DNA of 64,000 nucleotides from Casuarius casuarius (Eukaryota; Chordata; Aves; Casuariiformes; Casuariidae): contig PTFA01000085.1 in assembly GCA_003342895.1 (NCBI GenBank), positions 1,888,897 to 1,952,896 on the forward strand. The letters are read 5' to 3'. Of the stretch, positions 12,801 through 24,680 are shown in pieces (position 1 is the first letter of the stretch; every line of letters begins with the position of its first letter). Both the position numbers and the translations under genes were made by a program. Below the pieces are notes generated by a model, which was given only the letters and a program-made list of their open reading frames with translations, was not told where the DNA came from and did not search any database.

Positions 12801-14859
12801 ATGCGTGTGTAAAATAAGTGCGTACTGTATATAACATGTTAAACTTGTCTAACTGGGCACCGTAAAACCTATGACCTTCACCGTTAACTGCTTATGATAT
12901 TTCGACCACACATCAAAATGTATCAGTCAAATTGGTGTTGATGCTCAAAAAGAGCTATATCTTCACTTCTTTTGAAGGATGGAAATAATCTAACTTCAAG
13001 ATGATTTGCTTCTCTTGAGCAATAAGGATAAATGGAAAGACTCAGGAGTATGTGATATTGATTTTTGAATGCTTTAACATGATTATTTTAAGTCTGAGAC
13101 AAGGCCTACTTTCTGTGCTGAAGCTGCCTGAGNATCCAGACATGAATTGAATTTTGGATCTACTTTTTTGCAGTAAGCTCTTATGCAGAATGATGATTCA
13201 TCCTACCCTGTATCAGTGAATTACTGGCATCCTTTCTGGCTTCTGCATTTTCTCGCTCGCTCGCTGTCTCTCAAGGAAAAGCCCTAGTAGTTTAAGGCCA
13301 ATAAAAGTTTGCAACTGCAAGCAGCACGTCTTAAGTTGAGAGCCTGGAGGGAACAATTTTTTTCCTTGCATTGCATATATAGAGGTGGCTGAGTGATCAG
13401 GATTTTACCTTTTTCTGCAGCATTACAGACATAAATTTGCTCTGTCAAGGGTAAAGGCAGGGACCTTCACAGGCAAAGGGGAAGTAGTTGTGTGTCATAG
13501 CAAATTGACTTCCTAAGCCCAAATGTCAGGTTTGGATTTGAAAAATTAATTTGAAATACTGACTTTGCAGGCATATTTTGACCTATGTTTTGTTTGAAGC
13601 TTTATTAAATTCATGTTATTAACCCCTTTTTTCACAACTTCTTCTCCAGTAACCTTTCGTAATACCTACTGAACATGATGGAAATGACAAATCTGAATTG
13701 CTGTGTTCTGATGATGCTCGAGAGACCCAGAGGGTAGATTTTTGTGCATCAATGTGAATAGTGTTAAAAAATCTCTTTTTAATTTGCAAAAGTATGCACT
13801 TTTTTCAAGAAAACTAATATATTCAAATTGTTGATAACTAAACATTTGCGACAGTTCCCAGATGTAGCCCATGAAGATTAGGTGATGATGGATCGTATTT
13901 TAAGCATATTGAACAAATGATATGCTTAACCCAACTTCCTGAACATCTGATATTCAGAATCCAGTGGTGGTATTTATGGTGTCACTGAGTGGAAAACATC
14001 CAAAAGTATGATGAAAGGTAGCAACATTTTGATTTTCTAAAAAATGATTAGCTAGTAGGATAAAACTGAGCAAACAGAGCAGATGAACCGGGCTATTGTA
14101 TTTAAGATTGAGGTTTAGGGTAAGAACATGTGGAGAGTGTCCCTCTGTTATAGAATTGAGTATCCAAGATTCTGGCATAATCTGAAAACCAGTAATGATA
14201 ACACTTGTTTCAATGTTGTTTTGTTTTTTTTGACAGTGCTGTACAGTGACAGATTTAGGTTTTTTTGTAATGAAAGTACAACTTTTGTGCTTGGTGAATG
14301 AATTGCCATGTCTTACAGTGAAAATTTAAACCTAATACTGGGATAGCAAGCTTTTTGTCTTGAGATAGCTGGTAGTTGAGGAAAGGTTAGAAGTGTTAGG
14401 TCTGTTCTGCCTGGGGTTGTATTTCACTTTTTGTACTGAAGTACCTGATGTAACTGACCCCATCTTGCAATGACATGCAATTCTTTGTAGTTTATTTCAG
14501 CTTTGTGAGCCCTAATGCCATTATGGCTGAAGAATTTGCAAGGATGTTTTTTGCTTCTGGCTTGTTCTCTACTTGTGCCTTGTTTAGGTTTTTATATGCT
14601 GCAAATTTAGTTAAAGGTAAAGTAAGATGAACTGTTAATTGTGTGTTTTTCGGCTTCTTGCTCGTTTCTAATGGCAAAATAGAGGTGATAGTAAGAGCTT
14701 TCTAATCCCACTTGCAGCTGGAACACAAGTAGCCATTTTTGGTGCACTGTAAATGCTAAGTTAAGGTAAAAGTTAGATCCATTCTCAGTTACCTTCTGTT
14801 ACTGTTTATCCCAAAACTTGAAAATAAGTTTTTGTATTTTGGTGGTTAGCTTTTGGTTC

Positions 14860-14882
14860 GTGTGTGTGTNTATATATATATA
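14860..14882. repeat. TG/TA dinucleotide microsatellite
   Basis: A short GTGTGTGT run passes through a single N into TATATATATATA. The N sits exactly at the junction of the two dinucleotide blocks, as expected for an allelic or consensus ambiguity in a slippage-prone repeat. Confidence 0.85.
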
Positions 14883-15026
14883 ATTTTTTTTGCTTATTCA
14901 TACAGTTTTTGTATTTAGGGCAAATGCTTTTAATTCTTCTCCAAATTGTTACTGTGGTGAACAGTACTGGAATGCTTACAAGGGAATTAGCTGCATATTG
15001 AGTGCAGCCTGTGACAGTAAAGGGGT

Positions 15027-15090
15027 CATTCCTTGGAAGATGAGTACTTGCCTGCACAGCAAGTACTCATCGTACCATGCTGATGGAATG
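15027..15090 (+). other. Hairpin with perfect 13-bp stem and short flanking helices
   Basis: GATGAGTACTTGC (15039-15051) and its exact reverse complement (15059-15071) are separated by 7 bases. Outside this core, TGG (15034-15036) can pair with CCA (15075-15077), and CATTCC (15027-15032) with GGAATG (15085-15090). That gives about 22 pairs in 64 bases with small internal loops and one 7-base bulge. This is close to the size and shape of a microRNA precursor but has a larger asymmetric bulge than is typical. It could also be a chance palindrome or a cruciform-forming DNA element. The pairing is seen directly; any RNA function is inference. Confidence 0.35.
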
Positions 15091-15769
15091 AGTATCCCAC
15101 TTGCCCATTCTGGAAAAACTAAAACGTTACTAATTGTGTCCCTTTAACTAGACCAGGCTTTTCAGACTTCACATGAATAACTAAAACAAATTCCTGTCCT
15201 GTTATCAAGGATAGACCACTCGGCCCTTGTGAGGAAGCAGTTTGTTCTTTGAAGAGTTGACAGCTCAAAGGACAGATTCTTTGTCTTTTTTGGTTCTTCC
15301 TTAGCCACTCTAGCAGGGAGCATCTACTCCAATTACCTAGTGCTAATGTTAAGACAGTCCTTGTTTTTGTGTTGAATGTGGTTTGCAACAAAAATCTCAT
15401 TCCAAATCTTTGCAAGAAATGCTTGTTGCTGAGTCAAATTTCAGCAGCGCAGAGGTGCACCATGCAGGCTGAACAGCTATCAGTAATCTCATTTCCTTTC
15501 CAGTTCACTGTGTGCTGCGTAAAGATGGGGATCTTATTAACTGATGGATATGTGTTGAACCTTGCTGGAAATACCGCTATTGTATCTTATCACGTTAATG
15601 GATGGGATTTAGACATGCAGCAGTAGTTTATTAACTAATGAGAAACCTAATCTTGCTATGGAGTTTTAAATTGCACGTGTTAGGGCATGCAGTGCACCAA
15701 ATAGAGTGAAGCTGCAGACAGTTATGTTACATGAATGACTGTGGCTTTTCATCTTTTTCTTAAATGCAG

Positions 15770-17515
15770 CTTTTTGAAAAAGACTTGAAGCAAGTTAAAT
15801 CCACAGAAGAGGATGTTGATCCAACCAGTATAAATCTTCAAAGTCCCTTAAAACCTGGATTATACTTTTTGAGCTTTCTTTAAAAGTGAATCTCACCAAT
15901 ACTTGGAATGACTTCGCACTTGGCTTTTCCCTGAAAGTCCTTTTTTTTGGTTCAAGACAAAGTACATTAGTTTCTTGTTGGTACCAGTTTATGATAGCTG
16001 CTTGTCAGAAGACATGAAACTTTTAATGTAAACTTTGAAGAACAGAATTCTGATCGTTGTTTTTTATTAAGCATTCAGTAAACGTGATGCCAAAGCATAT
16101 TTCGTATTTGAGATGACAAAAAAGAATGCCTCGAATCTGCAAAACTCAGCTGATTATTATGGTTGTGAATAATTCATGACCCTTTCAACAGTGCAACAAA
16201 TTGATTTATGGTCTCTTGTATGCAGGAGGATCTACAAACCAGCTCCCTAACATGATTAGATACACTGCTGGCCACCACTCAATTTTTACTAAAAATTAGT
16301 AGTATAAATGGACTGTAGTATAACAGTCCTGATGCATATGAGGTAAAGATATTTGGGCAGTGAGCTGCCCAAGGACTTAGACCTCCAATGTGCCTAGCAA
16401 ACTGAATTGCCCCTCCTCACCCTTCAAAATCAAAAGCATTTTGATGTTCATCATTTAAATTAGTGTGACCATGTTAGGTCAGGTTTTGCCTGACAGCAGG
16501 ACGGAAGTCTTGATTGACAGTGTTCTGTCATAATTTTTTGTAGGGAAACAAAGATGTATTTAGTCTTGCACAGTTTCTGGGTTACCTTAGAAGCTGGAGG
16601 AGAAGTTCCCATAGAATTTGTTTCCCAAGATCTAAGTCTGCTTTATAAAGGATACTTGCAGCCAATAAAATGATTGAAATTAGCCCAACCAATACAAAAT
16701 CTGTGCTTTCCTACAGCTGATAAGGAAATTGGTTTTAGTTTTTCTTGTCTGCCTCTCTTTTCAATGCCAGATACTTCAAAGGTCACTGCATCTAGCATTG
16801 AAATAAAGGTTATGCACAGAACACAAAACGCTGACTTTGTTACTAGTTTTTTGTAGAAATGGTCACAGTATATTTTGTCTTGCTTGCTTATAAAGTTTTC
16901 TAATCACTGCTTCGGAGCATTTTGTTTGAAACAGTTGTACCTTTCGTTTCTCCTTCCCTCCCCGGAGGAAAATGTTTCTTTGAGAGCTGAGTGTTAAATT
17001 GGAAGTGACCTTACTTGCCTTCAGTCACAAATAGCAGCAAGAAGGGAGGGGATTCCCCTGCTGCCTATCCCTATTCATGGCTTCGTTTCTGTTCAGACTC
17101 CACCTTACAGTGTCTGGTGGCTACCAGCACTCAACCTGCTGCAACAGTTCAGGAGCATTCCCCTCCTCCCCCCCCCCCAAAAAAAAAAAAAAAAAAAAAT
17201 ACAAGTGCTATAATTTTTTGTCTGGGAGATACTAGAAGAATTAGATGATACGAGATTTGTTGAAACAATTTTATTTGGATTTTTGTGGCTGTGTGCTTGT
17301 TTGTGTGCTTGACTCATTGTTCTGGGCCATGTGACTCATGGGTTAAGATGCTGCTAATGGTGAAATACTGAACTTGACTGGAATTCAAAGAAAAAAAATC
17401 TCAGATGGTATTTGGAAAGGAAAACTTTTTGCTGTTCAGATGGCTTTCTTTTGTGATGAGGGTTCTTGTAACTGTTATGGGAACTAACACTTGAAATAAA
17501 CAGTAAAAAAAAAAA
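15770..17515 (+). other. Candidate alternative terminal exon with polyadenylation site
   Basis: A good acceptor (pyrimidine-rich, ending AAATGCAG) sits just before 15770. The frame beginning at its first base stays open for 37 codons to a TAA at 15881-15883. Its translation starts LFEKDLKQVKSTEEDVDPTS, a charged, protein-like composition I cannot assign to a family. About 1.6 kb downstream, AATAAA at 17495-17500 is followed by an 11-base A run (17505-17515) and a GT-rich stretch (17516-17533), the usual order of a vertebrate poly(A) site. Together these could form a terminal exon with a short coding part and a 3' UTR. No upstream coding exon is identified, other AATAAA motifs occur in between, and the two ends may be unrelated. 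A retroposed transcript end is an alternative reading of the A run. Confidence 0.25.
17168..17199 (+). repeat. Poly(C) joined to poly(A)
   Basis: A run of about 11 C passes directly into about 21 A. The exact lengths are likely unreliable because such homopolymers are prone to sequencing and replication errors. Confidence 0.85.
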
Positions 17516-17533
17516 GTGATGTTTTGGTGTCTC
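17495..17533 (+). terminator. Polyadenylation-site-like arrangement
   Basis: AATAAA lies five bases before an 11-A run, and the following 18 bases are GT-rich (GTGATGTTTTGG and so on), resembling a downstream GU-rich element. Single AATAAA motifs are common in AT-rich DNA; it is the ordering with a GT-rich element that makes this one worth marking. The A run could also be a retroposon tail. Confidence 0.3.
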
Positions 17534-20185
17534 TTCTTTGTGGCAACATAGTTAAACAAAAATTCTGTGATGTGAAGCATTAGTAAAAATATACTCTTAC
17601 TTGAACAAGGGTGTAATATAGTATTTCCAACTGTTCTTGACCACTTTATTACCTATATTGGGTGGCTGGTTAGCTGATCAATTGTTTATCATCCTAAAAT
17701 GTATCTTTGGCAACATGTGGGTCGTTACTGGCATTCAGTCTTTACCCTGCCTTCTAAGCATACTGTTTGTCTGTAACACTGCAATGCAATAAATGTTTGT
17801 GGTAGGAGCAGCTGATTACTTTAAACATAGGATCATATGATTGATACTTGATCTTGAAAGTAATTTCACTGGGTCAACATGTCTCCTAAACCAGTGATTT
17901 CTAGTGGACTGAATGGAAGATACCTGACTCCCATAGCGCAGTGCAAAATGTTGTATATCAGGTAGGTGGAGGGTAGAAGAGAAGGATATGTCATTATTTT
18001 GTACATGATCTAGTTATTGAAGGGAAAGTGAAGTTAAGCTGAGCTTCTGGCTTAATTGAAGGGATAAACTGATTTGAAATAATTTAGTGTTGTCCTCTCC
18101 CAAATCAAGACTAAAATTGTGGCAGGAAGTAGAATTATTATGAAAAAGGTGAGCTGCAGTGTCATGTCAATCCTTCTCCATCCTTTCCCTCATGTTGGAC
18201 AAGGTAATATCAGTCATTTTCTGGTTCATCCTCTCCCCGATTGACACAACTAGGTTATGAGCTATAACTGTTCCTGCACAGCATTTGCCTGTCACTTGCT
18301 TTTTCTCCTTGACCATTATACTGTAATTCTCTTTTAGAGATTGGGTATTTTATAACCTAACTGCTCTGGATTTTTGTATTGCTTGTACTTGAACTTCTTA
18401 CTATCACTTATTTCAAAATGTCAAGACTGTTGAAACAATTGATGTTGATCCACTCTTCTAGATCTGTTCCTTCTTCCATTTCTTCCTTTGCACGATCTTC
18501 AGTGCTTTCTTGACTTTTCTTGCAAAACTTCCTAGATTTTTCATGCTGTCAGTGATACCAGCCAGATTCTCCTTCCTTCCTGCCCCCCAAAGAAAAGTAT
18601 ACTGTAGTAGCTTCTTTGCCTGCCTCTAATTTTAGGGGAGAGCACTTGCTCAAAACTAGCCTTTTTATTTTGGCTTCGGTTGAGAAAACTGCCTCCTGGT
18701 AGTGAGGTGGTTCTAGCTGTTTATTGGGCTAAAACATGCTTTTCCTTATGCTCTTGTTCGGTCGTCTGTGTAGCTCAGTTTTCTTGTTTTGTTTTCTCTG
18801 AGTAATGCTGAGGGAAAACCATTTTTCAGCAGTGTTTGATATAGTGGAGCCCTAACCTGTTAGAGTCAGCTTTAAAAGAATTTCGGCATATAAACTCATA
18901 ACGTGTCGATGCGGTAAGAGCCAGAGTTTTATTTTTCAGACCTTGGTAATGATCATGTATTTCCAGTTATGAGTGGATGACCTTTCATTAAACCTGGCTC
19001 TTGGCCTCAGTTCAGTTCCTGAATGGAAAAAACAGGAATATGGACTAGAAGTGCCTACCTAGCATAATGCATGATGTCCTGGTGACTTTCCTACGCAAAG
19101 TTATTTTTAGAGTAGTGAGGCAGGCAGTATCTCTCTAGGTTCTACTGTACACATATAGTTTGTGAAACATAATTGGTAGTAATAGGATTCTCAGTAGAGC
19201 AGCCACAACTAGCCCAAGCCTGGATCTTTCATATTGCTGTTTCTTGGGTTTTACTTCAGCTACATGCTGTCCTTATAAATCACTGTTTCCTAATGCAGGC
19301 AGCTTCTTGACCAGTAACATCACTTTGAAGACTGGAAAAATTAAGAAGAGTTTACAACTAGTTGATTTTTAAAGAATGTACCATAAATACATCCTAGGGA
19401 AAGTGCACTATTAATTTTTTCGTCTGTTGTTCACTTCTAGAAAAACTTGTGCCAATTCTGGCACTTATGCCCATGGATAACTTCATGGTTATGCACACCA
19501 CATTTGCAATATGCTCTTAGTGCAGTTTGAAGAACTTACTTTGTGCATCAGCCCTTGGTTTGAAGACTGAATAATTTCCTTTACATGAACTAGCTGAGAA
19601 CCTCTGTCTGCATAATTGAAAATGTACTGGGAAAACCTTAAGTAATTATTTCAAGTGCTTTGAAAAGCCCATGTCCCTGTTCTTCTGATCCTGAAGGTCA
19701 AAAAAGAAGGTATGCTTACAATTTCCCTTTATTTCCCCCCACCACTGACACACTCATTTGCACAGAGCTGACCTCTAATATTCCATTGCTGTCTCTTATG
19801 ATTGCTAGTATAGTAAAGTTGCAGGCTGCAAGTCTAGAAATCCCTGTGAAAGGTTAGTTTCACAAATATGATGCACTTGCTCCTTCCCCTGGTTCCTCTC
19901 CCAGGCTACCCCACTGGGACCAGGATGGTCAGTGTGATGCTCTGACTTGGGCTTGGCCTCTGCTCGGCAGCTGTGGAATGGGATCTCTTCACAAAGCTGT
20001 CTCCTGAGCGTGGAAATGAAAGCTGAGATACTCTGTACTTTTTCAGAGCTGCATAACAGCACAAGTTCTCTGTCCGAAAGGTAGAAATGTAAAAGAACAA
20101 AAAAAACAATGGCAATGTCTACTAAGAAGGGAGAGGCTGCTCTTGGCAAAAGTTACCAAAAATGGAGATTTGTTTTCCTCCTTAC
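17534..20185. other. Non-coding stretch, nothing recognisable
   Basis: AT-rich sequence with stops throughout. I see no repeat family, no RNA gene and no strong paired splice signals. The pyrimidine-rich portion around 18150-18560 has no identifiable function. Confidence 0.6.
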
Positions 20186-20252
20186 CTGTACATAGGGTCG
20201 CATCTACCACAGATGAGGTACAAACCACAGTGGGGAAGGCCCTGTGGTGACG
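20186..20252 (-). other. Candidate minus-strand internal exon, 67 bases
   Basis: Read on the minus strand, a pyrimidine-rich acceptor ending TTTTCTCACTGCAG precedes 20252, and TGTACAG followed by GTAAGG makes a near-consensus donor at 20186/20185. The 67-base segment is open in one frame (residues such as VVCTSSVVDATLC), and that frame belongs to a longer open stretch covering 20043-20564. The length is not a multiple of three. The frame resembles no family I know, so a non-coding antisense transcript is as likely as a coding exon. If real, it would be transcribed opposite to the direction suggested by the left-edge island. Confidence 0.25.
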
Positions 20253-20993
20253 CTGCAGTGAGAAAACAGGTTGCTCAAACTCCCTTGCTTCAGCATGGGG
20301 AGAAAACAAGGTGAAAAAATTGACCTCAAGTGTGAGGTGAAGGGGGCTGTTAAATGAAAAGCCTAGACCACAGACCCAGAAGAGACTTCNGGGGGAGATG
20401 ACAGCATCCAAATGATGAGCAGGGATTATGGTGCCAGATAAGGGACTGGGTTTTATACCTCCTGGTAGACCNGTAAAATTGGCAGAGCGATCTCTTTGGA
20501 AGTGGCATTTGATATTTTTAGTCAGAGCTGTTGATAGGCAAGGTTCCAGTATCAGATGGTGCAAGGTAAGTTGACCCAGTAATTACTCCAAAGTTTTAAT
20601 TAGCATGATTATGTTAGTATTCCTGGTTCCTCTACCTTCTCCACCTTCTTTATTGAAGCAATGTCTGACCATCCGCCCTGCATGGGTGGCTGCTAAAAGA
20701 CAGAGAGTTGTCACCTGAAGTTTCAACACCTAAAACATGGGGAAAATGCCAACAGTGAAGCTTCTTTGATTTAAATGTGTGTTGTGGTTCAGACTTTACC
20801 TTTTTGAATTTACAGAGACAGCTTTTTGATTTAAGCTGTTAGATGACTGAAATGAAAAACATGTTTGTTTTTTGGCTGAATAGCAACCTGTTTTTAAAAT
20901 GGCTTTCAGAAGCCTGAATCACCCACGTAGAAGCCTTCAACAGAAAGATTGTCAGACACTTAAAATTATCTTTCAAGGCCAGATTTTCTGCTC

Positions 20994-21012
20994 TTTTTTT
21001 TTTTTTTTTTTT
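20994..21012 (+). repeat. Poly(T) tract, 19 bases
   Basis: An uninterrupted run of 19 T. On the minus strand it would be an A tail, but the adjacent sequence shows no recognisable retroposon. Confidence 0.9.
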
Positions 21013-21152
21013 GTTACCATGTGCAGCCCCTGTTTACATAGAAGGCTCCCATTCATTTGCTGCTTCCCGACTCTGTTACTAGCTAAATGAATGTGATTCA
21101 TTTTCTTCTTTTCACCCTTCACCTTAGCCAATTCTCTTCTCTCCCCCAACAG

Positions 21153-21453
21153 ATCTCAGCTCTTCATCTTTCCAAGAAAAGGTTATGGTTTTGGAAGGTA
21201 TCGTGTAGATGAAAGGGAGGATATTTGCCCATCTGTGCACAAAAATTCTGATACTGCTCTTAGCTGTCTGAAGAAAAGCAAGTGTCTTACAGGGAGAATA
21301 TGGTGGATAGACAGCCTGGGGATTTTACAACTGCCTTTGTACCAAGCCATAAAATTATATCAGAAGCTAGTTTCTACAAGCTGGATGGCAGAGCAGCTGT
21401 TCCTGATTCATTCTATTTACAATTCCACTGGCTACATTTTTCCACCTTAAGAG
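21153..21453 (+). other. Acceptor followed by about 99 open codons
   Basis: A long pyrimidine tract ending CTCCCCCAACAG is followed by a frame starting at 21154 that stays open to a TAA at 21451-21453. An AAG/GTATCG donor at 21197/21198 would instead define a 45-base exon. A second overlapping frame (21282-21485) is also open. Two simultaneous open frames weaken the coding case, and I recognise neither product. It could be an alternative or lineage-specific exon, or chance. Confidence 0.18.
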
Positions 21454-24400
21454 CTTTTGAANTCATAGAGTTAAGATTAATATAAGCTGTAATTCAAAAC
21501 AAAAGAATTGGTAAAGTGGTGGTGCTGCAAGTGGTATTAGCTCAGCATGATAGGATGGCTTTTTGCAGTGCTGAGTGCCATTATTAATTAAGCAAATGGA
21601 CTGCTTCCTTGATCATCTTGTTGCTCTTCTCACATCCCTCTTGTTGATCTCTGCCCTGGTTTCAGCTTATTCCTACTGAAATTTTTCTTCAAAGAAAGGA
21701 AAATAACTAATGTAGGTGTAAAGTGGTTTGAAAAAGAAGCCCTGATCCCATTATATGAGGTGGGGGGAGAGGGAGTGAAAAGATCAGAAGTCATTCTCCT
21801 CTGATTAAATATATCTGAATGTGACACTTCTGTAAAATTTCAGGTGGTTCATTCCCTAGACGGTGTATTTAGGATTTCACTTGCAACTATCTAGTACATA
21901 GGATCTCTTCCATTAACACTAGTCCTTTCTTGTCACTTGAAAGGCATCTCACTGCAATACTTCAGGAAAGTGTACTTGACTCAGATTGGGGGTATAATTG
22001 TCTTTAATTGTGCTTCTTGCAGAACAGTGAGTTCCTTAGGCAGGTTTTAGTGGGAATTTTCAAATGGTGAGAGGAAGCAAGACTTCACAAGCCCTTAAAT
22101 CTTAGGGGATAATTACAGTAACATGAAGAAAAGGTGAGCAAAAGGCAGTATTTTAAGTATTAATGCTTCTCTGATTCTTTGCACTGCAATGCAAGTTGCT
22201 GGTCTCAACGTGCTTATTAATATGTGAACAATTATCTGACAGTCAAGTAGACTAAAAGCATCTGTTGTGTGCCACTAATACATATGTTTGTGGTATGTCC
22301 AGTACTTTATTAAGGCAGAGAGCTGCTAATACATTAATACTTGGGTTTTGACAGCTAATGATGAATTTATGTCTTATAAANGTGAAGCCACTAAGAGTTG
22401 AAGACCTTTAAGCTATTGCATTCCAGTTCGCTTGCACAAGTGTGTGGAGTAGGCCTTTTATACTTCAGACTTGCAAACAAAGCCTGTATTTATTTCAGAT
22501 GAATGGTAGCTAACTAAAGTAGACTGCAATAATTGTATCTATAGCCTTTATTAGGAGTAAAGGCTTACATGAGAATGGGCAGAGGACAAAGCCTGCTATC
22601 ATTCCAGAGCAATGCAGCTTGCAAACATTCTTGGTTTTGTTGTAAGCCAGGCTGGGTGCTTCCTTGTGTTCATGAAGGCCTGTGTTGTATGACTGTACCA
22701 TGCACTACAGACTTTTGTTGGCGAGGAGCTTTGGCATCTATAGCATCTGTGGAACTGGAAAGATATGTTCCAGTGTTTGTGGGGACTTGTTTATTCAAAG
22801 CTCCGTCAGTTATGAGGAAGCATCTTCTTGATAAGAGGTGGTAAATGTAATTGTCAATCAAACTTGAGCTACTTAAGAAATCTGATAACTGTTTTAAGAC
22901 TGGGTACACTTGTTAAATTAAATGTTTTATGGAAAGGATGGAGAATCATTTGTTACCCCACACTTCAGATAGCTGCTTTAGCTACCAAGAAAGAAGGGTT
23001 AGATTTTCTCTGGTTACATTTTTGCAGCTAAGAAATAAAATGTGGCTTCCCCAGTTGTGGAATATTGTTCTCGAGCACAAGTGTAGCAAGTAGAGGTGAT
23101 CATTGTATCCAATTTGATGCTAACACTCTATTCCATTCCACATGTCTCTCTGGAATCTCCTAGGAGCCTTTTAATGAAGTATCTGAAAATTTTGTGTAAA
23201 CTAACGTTACATTTAACGGATAGAATAAAAGTATAGTGTAAATGGTTTGGTTAGAAATGGGTGAAATCAGTGAATTTTGGGAGTAAATGAGCATGATTTG
23301 TTTAAAAGAGGTGACAAACTTGTGCCATCTGCCTTGACAGAAGCTGCCATAAATACTCTTCTTAACTTGGAACATAAACATGACACTGAATTGTTGTAGA
23401 AGTTGCGATCGTGCGATCATGATGCCTGTTCGTTAGGCAGATTTGCATAAGCCTTTGCCAGAATAAGCGCTTTCACATGCAGAATAATTTCTCATGCATA
23501 TGAGAGCTCACCTTTTGCAGCACAGTTGGAAAAAGCAAGAAAACAGACCAACTTTGAACTTCTAGCTTTGCTATACCTGAACAATAATTGAATCTGAAAT
23601 GGAACCTCTCTGAGCTATTTATTGCTACTTCTGGAGCATCTGCGCCTGGGTATTTCCTCCTTGTAAAGGATTTAAAGAGGCTAGATGAGCAGTGTAGGCT
23701 TTCTGGGTCCCTTTATCCTTAGACTGCAAAATGTATTCTNGTATGCTCCACCTCCCTCAGCTAGACCAAGACAAGTTGAGCTTTTCTGTTGATGTCCATT
23801 ATCTAGGCCATGTAGTGCTGGTGTCTGGACAGGTACTCTTGACTGGGAAGAGAAGACCTTTGCCTTTTCTCTCGCCATTACTAATCTCACAGTCCTCACT
23901 TGTATCCCTCTAGGCTTCCTTGAGGAAGCACATACTGTCCATATTGAATAGACTTTGCTGGTATACGGATGTGATTCCAAGGTAGCTTGGCTTATGCTGA
24001 ACCAAGGTTTGTGCAGGTCTTTTCTTCCCTGCCACATGGCAGCCCTGGCACTGGCCTGACTCTGTAGGGAGCTGGGCTGGGAGTTACAGTGGCTTGAGGG
24101 AACAGCTAGTTGTTTGGGGGGAGGGAAGGACAAGTATTGATGGGTAGTTTTGCTCCCTGCGCACACTTGCTATGGGCAGAGAGGAGTGCCAGTGTACAGC
24201 AGGAGTGGGAACATCTCNGTGAGGTAAGGAGAAGCATGGGACTGAGGCAGTGTTGACTGAAACAGGCTCAAGTTACACCCCCAGGGAATTAATTCTCCCA
24301 GTAAAAGTGGTTTGCTTGCTAGAGTGGAGGTTAGAGCCCCCAGCATTGAGCTTCCAGTTTGGGTTGGTGAGCAGGTTGCTTCTGGAGTGCAAATACTGAT

Positions 24401-24479
24401 GCTGAAGTTTGCCTTCAGGTGGGCTCAGGTTATGTAGCACTGCTTTACTACAGCTGGCATCATTCATCTCTTCTCTTCC
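21454..24479. other. Non-coding stretch without a recognisable gene
   Basis: Mostly AT-rich, with a somewhat more GC-rich part at about 23680-24480. There a minus-strand frame is open for roughly 160 codons (23681-24166), but only from a non-ATG start; it contains an N and has no recognisable domain. I consider it non-coding. A minus-strand donor-like AAAAG/GTGAGC sits near 23505-23515 without a matching acceptor. Confidence 0.5.
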
Positions 24480-24680
24480 GTGTGGCTTATTAATCTCATT
24501 GTCTTGTTGCAGTGGGCCTCTGGGAAGGAAATATTTATCTGAGCAAAGTTCAGTCTAATCAGTTCAGTTTCTTGTATGATTGTATTAAATTAAGCTGTAG
24601 TATGCAATTAAACACTTTTAATAGACAGCTTCCTGTTAATGTGTTTCCTGACATTCATTAACATCTCTACTAAAACTTGA
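24480..24680. promoter_or_regulatory. AT-rich candidate enhancer with clustered TAAT/ATTA cores
   Basis: About 200 bases contain around eight homeodomain-type TAAT/ATTA cores in varied contexts, including ATTAATC, TCTAATCAG, GCAATTAAAC and GTTAATGTG, with none of the simple-repeat character of neighbouring AT-rich DNA. Conserved developmental enhancers often look like this. No alignment is available, and TAAT cores are common by chance at this base composition. Confidence 0.2.

Larger units (their letters stand above)
4982..15026. other. Non-coding stretch without a recognisable gene
   Basis: About 10 kb of AT-rich sequence. It holds a long A tract (6829-6862), a stretch open on both strands near 9805-10159 that resembles no known family, a short CTCG run near 13252-13265, and a TG/TA microsatellite at 14860-14882. 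Short splice-flanked segments at 12740-12777 and 13421-13450 are described under findings. I see no tRNA, snoRNA or transposon signature. Confidence 0.55.

Noticed and set aside
23681..24166. 161-codon minus-strand frame
   Set aside because: It opens from a GTG, contains an N, and lies in a slightly GC-richer segment; no domain or splice context supports it.
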